Shown here: positions 31,001 through 40,223 of the stretch, piece by piece | Layout: every line of letters begins with the position of its first letter | How positions within the stretch are numbered: the stretch's first letter is position 1 | Assembly: GCA_028274465.1 (NCBI GenBank) | Contig: CM051456.1 | Span: forward strand, 82,384,753 to 82,448,752 | Direction: 5' to 3' | From: Plantago ovata | Taxonomy: Eukaryota > Streptophyta > Magnoliopsida > Lamiales > Plantaginaceae | DNA length: 64,000 nucleotides | Notes under the pieces: generated by a model | Database searches by the model: none | Told to the model about the DNA's origin: nothing | The model's input: only the letters and a program-made list of their open reading frames with translations | Made by a program: the position numbers and the translations under genes

Positions 31001-32213
31001 TGATGAACGAGATTGTCAGACTCAATTAATCAAATAAATTTGTTTTTAGCCAAAGGCAATTCACAACTACAACGAAAACCAAGGCACGTAGTGTAGAAGT
31101 AAAATAACCTCGAGTGTCGATCTCTAAGGACTATAACTAGCTTTATCTAATTTAACTTAAACTATAAACTCAACAAACGGCTTAGCACAGATTTTCTTAT
31201 CAATAATAATGGAAGTTAGCGATAGTATGATCATTCAAAGCATCAGGTTAATAATCATGCATGAAGTACGTGAACGTTTGCATAGAAATCTAAGATCATG
31301 AATTATCAAATGTGTTCCGTTCAATTCAACACTACGAAGATAGAGGGCTTAGATAAATAAAAGAAATAAAGCAATAAGTCAAGTCTAAATCGCGTTACAG
31401 CCACTCATGCATAATTAAGAACCGTAGCTAAGAAATAACATACAATCACCAACGATAGATTTAGTTACTCATAGATAAATTGCAATCAACAAGAATCAAA
31501 GCAAGATCGAATGAAAACATGCTTAAAGAAATAAATAAAAGTAGAAAAATCGTGAGATACAAGTTACCAACGAAGGGCGTCAATCTCCGAAGAATTGCTA
31601 ACTCACAAGCAAGAATTGATAAACAACGACGTCCAATTGCTATGCTTAATCCTCCAAATTGATAAGAAAAAGAGTCTCCTATACTAAGGATTTCTAGAAC
31701 AGGCTCTGGAGAATTTATCTCTCAAAATAATGTGAAAAGGTATGAAAAACGTAGAGAATGGGCAAACATATATATAGCTGTCGGAAACGCACGGGGCGAA
31801 CCGCCCCAGACGCCGGGCGATTCGCCTGGTACGGGGCGATTCACCCCTCGTCCCAGGCGATTCGTCTGGGACATCCAGATCAATTTCAGCGAGATTTTAG
31901 TCTTCTTTTACTTTTCGGACTCGAATTTTGCCTTCTAGTGACCTTTAAGCATTGAAACTCGTCCCCTGGACCTCAAATCTCATCCGGAACCTTCTAGATA
32001 CTCCACGAATGTCCTCGAAACACCAAAACCTCGTCCACTTCATCAATATTGCCCGTAAAAACACGTTTTTCACCTAAAACCTGAAAAATGCAAAGAAAAG
32101 GGAAACGTGACACTATTCTAATAAAATGCACTAAAATATAAGCTAAATTAACCTAGAGGATAGCTAAATTGGTGAAAAATACTCGAATGAAAGTGTAAAA
32201 TACACGTTCATCA
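31001..32213 (-). repeat. G1 5' LTR (1213 bp)
   Basis: Same length as the partner at 17681. TATA run at about 31768-31776, palindromes 31793-31871. One palindrome carries a substitution (GGGGCGATTCACCCC) relative to the 3' LTR. It is followed by the TSD ACAGT and resumed S3 RNase H sequence. Confidence 0.92.
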
Positions 32214-32218
32214 ACAGT

Positions 32219-32729
32219 CAATGTTGGACTATGGTATCCAAAGGATTCTGGATTAGAATTGGTTGGTTATTCAGATGCTGACCATGGTGGATCAACTCTT
32301 GATCGGAAAAGTACCTCTGGAACTTTTCAGTTTCTAGGTACAAGACTAATTTCATGGTTTAGCAAGAAGCAAACCTGTGTGGCGAATTCATCCACTGAAT
32401 CTGAATACATTGCGGCTGGTTGTTGTACTGCTCAAATCCTATGGATTCAACAACAACTAAGAGATTACGGTATTTTTACAAAGAAAATACCAATCTTTTG
32501 TGATAATACAAGTGCTATTGCTATCACGCAAAATCCTAACTTTCACTCAAGGACAAAGCACATTGATATTAGACACCATTTCATTAGAGACCATGTGGAA
32601 AAAGGAGACATTGAGGTAGTAAAGATAGGTACTGATGATCAACTTGCTGACATCTTTACCAAGCCCCTTCCAGATAATAGGTTCGCAATGCTAAGGTATA
32701 ACCTTGGATTGATTGAACTACCTCAATAA
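32219..32729 (+). pseudogene. S3 pol: RNase H domain (resumes after G1)
   Basis: An open frame from the G1 junction: NVGLWYPKDSG, GYSDADHGG, ESEYIA, IFCDNTSAI, HIDIRHHFIRD, QLADIFTKPL, ending IELPQ with TAA at 32727-32729. All catalytic residues are visible and this half is undamaged. It is split from the RT part at 17680 by G1. Confidence 0.88.
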
Positions 32730-32751
32730 AAAGGGTACATTTGATTGGTTG

Positions 32752-33117
32752 CTGAAACGGGTATTCAGCAGGCCAATAGTTGCTTAAGATTATAATATCC
32801 CTTGAAAGTCCCCTTTATGTGTTTGGTTCTAAAAGATGGTTGTATACAAGTGATCGTTGAAACAGGCATTCGGCAAGTAATTCCTTCAAACTGGTCATTT
32901 GTTATGAAACTTGGTCACTTGCTGAAACGGGTATTCAGTAAGAAAAACGTTTGATTGCTGAAGCGGGTATTCAGATAATCAAGGATACTGAAACAGGTAT
33001 TCAAGTATCAAAGATGCATACTGAGACGGGAACTCAGTAAAGAGCTTATGTGTTTTTACTAAAAGAAATTACCTTAATATCTCATAAGAAAAAGAACTTA
33101 CTGAGACGGGAACTCAG
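32752..33117 (+). repeat. Array of seven 17-nt stem-loop repeats, S3 copy
   Basis: Copies at 32752-32768, 32857-32873, 32922-32938, 32958-32974, 32988-33004, 33021-33037 and 33101-33117, consensus CTGARRCRGGNAYTCAG. Five copies have CTGAA/TTCAG-type arms (two of them imperfect) and the last two have CTGAG/CTCAG. Pairing often extends outward (GCTGAA/TTCAGC, ACTGAG/CTCAGT). The loop is mostly ACGGGTA or ACGGGAA. The array lies between the pol stop and the internal polypurine tract. Confidence 0.85.
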
Positions 33118-33151
33118 AAACTCTTTTGGCCTTAAAGAAAAGAGATATAAA

Positions 33152-33168
33152 ATTAAGGGGGAATTTTC
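33152..33168 (+). other. Internal polypurine tract of S3
   Basis: AATTAAGGGGGAATTTT, identical in core to S1 735-752. It lies 140 bp before the third ORF and over 5 kb from the 3' LTR. Confidence 0.6.
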
Positions 33169-33307
33169 AGCAAATACAAGGCTTGATTACTGGATAAGTA
33201 AGTGCTAAAGTCAGAAAATTCAAATTTTCGCTCAAAAACATTGAAGCCTTGTTATATGTAAACCAACAAGGTTTACTTCCGTTTTCGCTCATCCGAAAAA
33301 GGTGAAT

Positions 33308-34011
33308 ATGGTGGATACAATGGAATTCTACAACAACGCTGAGATCCAGTCAGTGACAGATGAACATGGAGTCACTGAAAAAGTGATTTCAACTACTGTT
33401 CAAGGAAGACAAATCATCCTGAAATGGATTGATTTAGCTACAATATTTCAGATCCCAACCACTGGAACTAAAGATGACAACACTGCTACAAAGGATGAAA
33501 TTAAAGCCTTTTACATTGATGTTAGGAATAATTTCATGAAGAAAAATGAAATTGCTCCTGTAAATTGGGATAAATTTACAAAGAGAAAGCATCTCTCTTA
33601 CTCTCTAGGACTAGTAGCCTTGCTGCTCATCAAAGTACTAGATTCTCAAGTCGGAGGAATCGATCAAGTAGGCCTGAAAAGATGGCCTTTGCTAAAACAT
33701 ATCCATGAAAATGGATCAGACATAAACTGGGNNNNNNNNNNNNNNNNNNNNNNNNNNNNNNNNNNNNNNNNNNNNNNNNNNNNNNNNNNNNNNNNNNNNN
33801 NNNNNNNNNNNNNNNNNNNNNNNNNNNNNNNTTACTTAGACTTCAAGAAAACTACCTTGACCAGAGTTGCTAAGTCTGTCAGCAACTGGCAAAGGTACAG
33901 AAGGATGGACTTTTCTGATCTTCATCTCCATCTGTCCAACGAGAAAAAACGACTTTCTCTTCTGAAACTCGAGACGTTTGTGCACTCAATACTTCCAGAA
34001 GAGTTGACATA
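33308..34011 (+). pseudogene. S3 third ORF (env position), 5' part
   Basis: The ATG at 33308 (MVDTMEFYNNAEIQSVTDE) opens a frame through a 100-N gap (33732-33831) to 34011, where solo LTR B interrupts it. The reading frame is open on both sides of the gap, but its true size is unknown. Mostly polar, with one moderately hydrophobic stretch (LVALLLIKVL, about residue 105) that is too short and flanked by charge for a convincing membrane span. No signal peptide is seen. It occupies the place of the Sirevirus env-like ORF, but envelope function is not supported by the sequence. Confidence 0.7.
33732..33831. other. Assembly gap (100 N)
   Basis: Exactly 100 N, a standard placeholder. It lies within the third ORF of S3. 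Confidence 0.98.
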
Positions 34012-35558
34012 TGGTAGGAAACTTGTAATTTTGATGAGCAATTAACCATGCTAAATTAAGGAAAGTCCATTAACTAGTACTCTTAAGGTCCATAGGAATT
34101 TAGAATTTTAAGGACATTGCAAAAGAGGAACGATTGCTGAAGACTTAGAGTAGGTGCTAGATAGGTTAGTTTTACCGCTTATGATGTATCTTGTTTTCTG
34201 AAAAGAAATACAACCTATTGAAGCATTTGCTGATGATGTACTTTGTTTACACAAACAAACTATTGAAGCATTTAAAACCGTTCAGAAACTTGAAGAATTC
34301 GAAGACTGAAGACTAGAAGATTTCTGAAGACTGGTATCTACAATGGCACATGTTGCTCAGAAAGTGGAAACTTCAGCAACAACATTGCATAAGTGAAAAT
34401 CTAAACGACAGAGTAGGTTGTGCTTGCTGAAACTGAGACTAACCACTTGCTGATGAACATTTGTGACCTCTTGCTGAAAGTACTTGCATTTGCGCTCCAA
34501 TGTTACTGTTTGAATTTCATTCAAATGAGCATTAAATGCAAAGCATGCACGCGAAGGACATGAAGACTAGAAGACAAACAAAGGACGCTGCTGAAAGTAC
34601 AAAAGCCTTAGAATTCAAAATTCAAACGGCTCCTTGATTCACTATAAATAGAGGTCATCCGGCAAAGAGTTGAAGTGTGTCATCAACGTGATCAAACTCT
34701 CACTTGTGCTTAAACTCACATACCCTTCAAATACTCTTTACTGCCATTGATCCGTTCCAAGACTTAAAGCTTGAAAAAGCTACTTGTGAAGAAGTAGAAC
34801 TTACACGGCTAAGAAATTAGTTAAGTGTTCTTTCTTTCTTTCGAACAAGAACAAGTCTTGACACCAGAAACAATCAAACTTGTCTACTGCAAAGTATAAA
34901 AAGTTTTGTTTCTTAGATTACTTGTTGTAACTGAATAAGTTATAATTAAATTATCTCATCCCAAACCTCTCTAATTGAAAATACACCCTTTCAGGCGTGA
35001 TATTCAGGGGGAACTTAATCGAGCATAGTGTTGCTGATTAAAAGTCCCAAGTTTGGTGGAGAATAAGGTTTCGTTCTCTAGTTAGGTTGGAAACGAAGCA
35101 AGTGTGCTTTGGTTTCTATTTGAATCGCTCTAGATAGGTGTTGTAAGGAACCTCAAACTTGTCTTAGTGGATTCAGTCCTAAAAAGGACAAAGTGGATTA
35201 GTTGAGAGATTACGCCACTCTCAGATACCACTATAAAAGTGTTTGTGTGATTTACTTACTGTATTTAGTTTTCAGCAAAGCATATCTATCTGTACACAGT
35301 CACTCACTTCACTTGCTGAAACTATCACTTACTGACAAAGCACTTATGGTATCAAAGACTTCCGCTCTCTGATTTTAAGTATCAGCAAAACTAGTTACTG
35401 AGAAGTAACTTGCGCTTGCTGAGAAAGTTAAGTATCAGCAAACTCATTACTGAAAAGTAATAAGTACTTGCTGAGAAAGTTTTTAAACGACGAAAGTTTG
35501 AAAAGACTATTCACCCCCCCCCCCCCTAGTCTTTTCTTGTTGTTTAAAGGGACCAACA
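34012..35558 (+). repeat. Solo LTR B (1547 bp) inside S3 third ORF
   Basis: Plus-oriented family LTR (start TGGTAGGAAAC with one substitution, end GGGACCAACA) with perfect TSD ACATA at 34007-34011 and 35559-35563. Removing it with one TSD copy (1552 bp) returns the downstream sequence to the upstream frame, so the ORF was open when it landed. TATA box 34643-34651. Hairpins 35394-35409 (GAGA loop) and 35446-35461 (GAAA loop). Confidence 0.93.
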
Positions 35559-35563
35559 ACATA

Positions 35564-38156
35564 TTCTCAGCTAATGACCTCAAGTCTGATTGGTCTAATC
35601 AGAGAGAATATGAAAGCTAAATTCAAGAGTGCCTCTCCATCTGAACAAGCTGTGATGCTCAAGGGTTCCGTTGTACCCGTAGTGGCTGATCCCCACAAAA
35701 TCAATGAAGAAGAGGAAGTTACAAGTGTTGTACTATACAAACATCTTGAGTTGGTGATACTGACGGACGATGATGAAGAAGAAGAGGATGAGAACATTCC
35801 TAAAGATCCAAGTGATGATGAAGGAAAAGATTCTAAGGACAAAAAGGATGACGATGATGATAATCAAGGTCCTAGTCCCGATGCTGGTGGACTCAAACTG
35901 ACAGTTGCTGAGACTGAACGTCATGATAATGAAAATCAGCAGGCTGATCACACACCAAGTCAACAACAAGAATCCAATCCTGCTCCTGCTGAGACAAGTA
36001 CTCCAGCAACTGAACAAGTTGCTGAAACTGAAGAAGAGTACGCCAGAAAGCGTGCTGAAATGAAACTAGGCAAAAACAAGATTTCTGATGCCGAGTTATC
36101 TTTACTCGATGCCAAGGTCACTGAACCAAACTTTAAAGATGAAGAATTGGATGAAGATTACCAAAGACCATTTCAAAACAGTCTAAAGATTAAATGAAGG
36201 CATACTCAGAATCTAGACATTGATCAATCTTCAGGAGTGAAGCCTACGGAAGTCCCCTCCCTTCCACTTACTACTGGTGAAACTCCAGTTATTGAGTCTC
36301 AAGCGTTGCCCTTAGAAACCACTCAATCAAAAGTCACTACTGGTGAAACTCCAGTTGTTGAGTCTCAAGCGCTGCCATCAGCAACCACTCAACCAAAAGG
36401 GAATGAAGCTACAGATTTACGAACCAAGGTTGCTGGCCTTGATGAATCTGATGACGAAGAAGATCTCTCAACAAATGAAGAAGATTAAACAAAGAAAGCT
36501 GAACCCGCAGTGGTTACAATTCCTCCTCCTGGTGATGAAAATGATGTAGGAGATGATATAAGAAGCCATTTGCTGACCAGAGATGATCAATTTGCTATTG
36601 AGCTTAAAGTTCATTCCTTAACTCCTTCTTTAGTGCCGTTTCCACATGTGGAGGATTTTACTCCAAGAATTCTGACACTAATGGAAGTCCACAAAGCCTG
36701 CAAAGCAGAAGACGATGCACTGCTTGCTAAGAGTCCGCTTGACATCGGCAAAATACTTGCTACTGTGCTGAAACACACTACTTCTCTTACCGTAGATCAG
36801 AAAGACATAAGTCTACATCATAAAAGCTATGAAGAATATGTTAGTCAAGCACTCAAACTGGCAAAGTCTGCATTGAAAAAGGCTCAGACTTTCATTGAAG
36901 ACAAAGTCGAAAATGAGCGCAGACATGAGGAGAATTCAGTGAGTATAAAACAAGAATTGTCAAAGCTGACCGCTGATCAGCAGGCAATTATTATGAACTA
37001 CAATAGCCTAAGCACTCTTGCTGAAAATTGCAATGAGTTTTTCTCTCTGCACATTACTCCAATGATGCAATCCATGTCTAAGGGGGAAGATAAACAAAGA
37101 AAATCTTCAAGAAAGAAAACCCCTGCTGAAGCGCCATTGACAATAGAACCTCTTGCTGAAAAAGAGCAAAGTTCTAAAAGACAAGCTGAAACAGATTCTG
37201 AGTTGAATTCAGCAAATCCGAAAAAGAGAAGAACTTCTGCTGAAACTCACGAATACCGTCACACTGAGAGTCATCAAGATCTGAATGAAGATGATGATGA
37301 TGATGACAATCAGGCAATAGCTCAAGCAATAAGAGCTAGACCAATTACAGCCCTAACTCCGTCTGGCCACTCAAAATATTTTTCTTCTGACTCAAGATCT
37401 TCAGCAAGAGATCAAGAAAATGCAAAGTCAAGAAGAAGAAGGCAAAGACAGGAAGAAAAGAGGCTAGCCAGCATCGCCATTGGCTCCGACATTGAATATA
37501 CAAAGACCAACAATGAGAAAACAACTCAAAATGTGATCAGAAATGTTCATGGTGGTTGGATCTTAAAGTTGGAAGATGTATTGGCAAATGATTTCTTTCC
37601 AACTGCTGTACTGAATCAAATGTACGCTTGGATTGAATTGGAGGTGAAAAGAAAACAAAGGGATCCTCCTCCCTTCCCAAGAAACATTGTTGGGAGATGG
37701 CTGAATCTGGAAGTCTTGGTAAGAAGAACATCAATTTGCAAGCAAATGAAGCAAGAACCTGATTTAATTAAACCAATTGATGTTGCTTATTACTCTGACC
37801 CTTTAACCAAGAAGTCAAATAAGAAATATGGCTTGATTCCTTATGAGTATTTCTATCTCACTGCCAAGGATCAAGAAGAAGATCTTCTCTGGTTAAGGAA
37901 GATTCATGCTAACAAGGGAATTTCAGATACACAACTTCTCCATGCCAGCAATTGGGGCATGCACTTGTGGGTGTTGCACTACAAAGAAATGAATGTTGAA
38001 AAACATCATTATACCGCCTGCAAGAACGCAAGGATCATGCAGCTCGAAGTCCGTAAACTACTTGAAGATTACGAAAAGGACTATGTTGAATTTTCTGCGC
38101 TTGTTGAGAAGAGTGTAAGGGAGATTCTGAGAAAATCTTCTGCTGAAAGAGCTTAA
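35564..38156 (+). pseudogene. S3 third ORF (env position), 3' part
   Basis: One frame, continuous with the 5' part, carrying two in-frame stops (TGA 36195-36197, TAA 36486-36488) and ending at 38156. Order: acidic Asp/Glu-rich block (35760-35860), Gln/Ala/Thr-rich region, two ~60-nt repeats (TTGETPVIESQALPLETTQ-like, about 36265-36400), a charged coiled-coil-like region (about 36690-37080), a KR-rich stretch (37120-37260), another acidic block (about 37290), and a structured-looking C-terminal domain (about 37540-38130, with NIVGRWLNLEVLVRR and YFYLTAKDQEEDLLW). No membrane segment is evident. A fragment of a related ORF is at 42709-42852. Confidence 0.75.
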
Positions 38157-38655
38157 GTCCCTTGTAAAAGCTTTGTTTAGTTTTGTTTGTTGATTTGTGT
38201 AGCTATCTCTGAACTTTCTTGTAAACTTACTGAAAGATACTTCCTCCATTTCTTTAGTTTCCTAAGGGAACTGTTCACCGCGACCTTTGACCACGTATAA
38301 CTCCTAAATTACATTAGAGAAAAATATAATAAAATTATATTATGAAATTAAATGAAGTATATTTTCTTAATCAACTTTTAATTTATATTGATACAGTTTA
38401 ATTTAAAAGTTATACGTGGTAAAAGGTCGCGATGAACAGTCCCCTTAGGAAGTAACTAAAAAAATGGAAGAAGTAACTATCATTAATTTAAGCTTTTGAC
38501 TCTTATTGGTTTTTGATTATGCAATCTACTTATGCTTACTGTTTTATTATTCAAGTATGCTTTCATTAATCAACTGATTTATTCAACATCAGAAACCTCT
38601 AAAAGGGTAACAATTAATTTAGCCATGGATTGCTAACATCAAAAACGGGGAAATT
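38157..38655 (+). other. S3 3' untranslated region with terminal polypurine tract
   Basis: Non-coding. It contains an inverted repeat: TTCCTAAGGGGACTGTTC-like sequence at 38262-38280 is mirrored at 38425-38455, with GACCTTTGACCACGTATAACT against AGTTATACGTGGTAAAAGGTC. The two arms of about 55-60 bp flank an AT-rich centre, the shape of a small MITE-like insertion. The polypurine tract AAAAACGGGGAAA (38641-38653) abuts the 3' LTR. Confidence 0.65.
38262..38475. mobile_element. Possible foldback/MITE-like insertion in S3 3' region
   Basis: Long terminal inverted repeats: the left arm carries GGGAACTGTTCACCGCGACC and TTTGACCACGTATAACT, and the right arm carries their reverse complements (AGTTATACGTGGTAAAAGGTCGC, GATGAACAGTCCCC). 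The AT-rich centre has no ORF. The flanks carry similar sequence too (AAGTATCTT... and CTTCCTCCATTTCTTTAGTT mirrored by AACTAAAAAAATGGAAGAAG), so the fold may span 38235-38480. The family is not recognised. Confidence 0.55.
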
Positions 38656-40223
38656 TGTTAGGAAACTTGTAATTTTGATGAGCAATTAACTATGCTAAAT
38701 TAAGGAAAGTCCAATAACTAGTATTCTTAAGGTCCATAGAAATTTAGAATTTTAGAGGACATTGTAAAAGAGGAACATTTGCTGAAGACTTAGAGTAGTG
38801 CTAGATAGGTGTTTCAACCGCTTATGATGTATCTTGTTTTCTGAAAAGAAAAATAACATATTGAAGCATTTGCTGATGATGTACTTTGTTTACACAAACA
38901 AACTATTGAAGAATTTAGAACCGTTCAGAAACTTGAAGAATTCGAAGACTGAAGACTAGAAGATTTCTGAAAAAAGGTATCTACAAAGGCACATGTTGCT
39001 CAGAAAGTGGAAACTTCAGCAACAGCTTGCATAAGTGAAAATCTAAACGACAGAGTAGATTGTGCTTGCTGAAACTGAGACTGACCACTTGCTGAAAAAC
39101 ATATGTGACCTCCTTGCTGGAAGTACTTGCATTTGCGCTCCAACGTTCATATTTGAATCTCGTTCAAATGAACATTAAATGCAAAGCATGCATGTGAAGG
39201 ACATGAAGACTAGAAAACAAATAAAGGACGCTGCTGAAAGTACAAAAGCAAGATAGTGACATCTTAAGGAACATAGCCTTAGAATTTGAAATTCAAACGG
39301 CTCCCTTGATTCAATATAAATAGAGGTCATCCGGCAAAGAGTTGAAGTGTGTCAACAACGTGATCAAACTCTCACTTGTGCTTAAACTCACATACCCTTC
39401 AAACACTCTTTACTGCCATTGATCCGTTCCAAGACTTAAAGCTTGAAAAAGCTACTTGTGAAGAAGTAGAACATACACGGCTAAGAAATTAGTTAAGTGT
39501 TCTTTCTTTCGAACAAGAACAAGTCTTGACACCAAAAACATTCAAACTTGTTTACTGCAAAGTATTCAAAGTTTTGTTTCTTAGATTACTTGTTGTAGCT
39601 GAATAAGTTATAATCAAGTTATCTCATCCCAAACCTCTCTAACTGAAAATACACCCTTTCAGGCGTGAAATTCAGGGGGAACTTAATCGAGCATAGTGTT
39701 GCTGATTAAAAGTCCCAAGTTTGGTGGAGAACAAGGTTTCGTTCTCTAGTTAGGTTGGAAACGAAGCAAGTGTGCTTTGGTTTCTGTTGAATCGCTCTAG
39801 ATAGGTGTTGTAAGGAACCTCAAACTTGTCTTAGTGGATTCAGTCCTAGCAAGTACAAAGTGGATTAGTTGAGAGATTACGCCACTCTCAGATACCACTA
39901 TAAAAGCGTTTGTGTGATTTTCTTACAGCATTTAGTTTTCAGCAAAGCATATCTATCTGTACACAGTCACTCTGTTCACTTGCTGAAACTATCACTTACT
40001 GACAAAGCACTTATTGTACAAAGACTTCCGCTCTCTGATTTTAAGTATCAGCAAAACTCGTTACTGAAAAGTAACAAGTGCTTGCTGAGAAAGTTAAGTA
40101 TCAGCAAACTCATTACTGAAAAGTAATAAGTACTTACTGAGAAAGTTTTTAAACGACGAAAGTTTGAAAAGACTATTCACCCCCCCCCCTCTAGTCTTTT
40201 CTTGTTGTTTAAAGGGGCCAACA
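38656..40223 (+). repeat. S3 3' LTR (1568 bp)
   Basis: TGTTAGGAAACTTG...GGGGCCAACA, bounded by the polypurine tract on the left. TATA box 39315-39323. GNRA-type hairpin pair at 40060-40075 (GTTACT-GAAA-AGTAAC) and 40112-40127 (ATTACT-GAAA-AGTAAT). A C-rich run follows, then the end. Confidence 0.92.

Larger units (their letters stand above)
17681..32213 (-). mobile_element. Gypsy element G1: gag-PR plus ORF2, no RT or integrase
   Basis: Complete element bounded by two 1213-bp LTRs (TGATGAACG...CGTTCATCA) with TSD ACAGT (17676-17680, 32214-32218). Orientation is minus: the tRNA-Asp PBS is next to 31001 and the purine tract next to 18893. Reading 5' to 3': LTR, gag-PR (30861-28758 and 22453-22404), palindrome/promoter module, ORF2 (21309-20341), long 3' non-coding block, LTR. 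G2 interrupts the end of gag-PR. RT, RNase H and integrase are absent. The gag type and PBS fit the Athila/Tat group of Ty3/gypsy. LTRs differ at roughly 40 sites by eye, so this is older than G4. Confidence 0.9.
10596..40223 (+). mobile_element. Sirevirus-type copia element S3, near full length, carrying nested insertions
   Basis: Plus-strand copy. Truncated 5' LTR (10596-10694), PBS, gag (10807-12552 and 14129-14794), pol (14791-17680 and 32219-32729), stem-loop array (32752-33117), internal polypurine tract, third ORF (33308-34011 and 35564-38156), terminal polypurine tract and 3' LTR (38656-40223). Three insertions interrupt it: solo LTR A (12553-14128), gypsy G1 (17681-32213) and solo LTR B (34012-35558). 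In each case the interrupted frame resumes on the other side and TSDs are visible. Without the insertions it is roughly 12 kb, within the range for Sireviruses. The 3' flank ATTAC (40224-40228) should be one TSD copy. Confidence 0.9.

Noticed and set aside
33302..33308. GTG at 33302 as start of the third ORF
   Set aside because: Plant translation starts at ATG; 33308 is the first ATG in frame.
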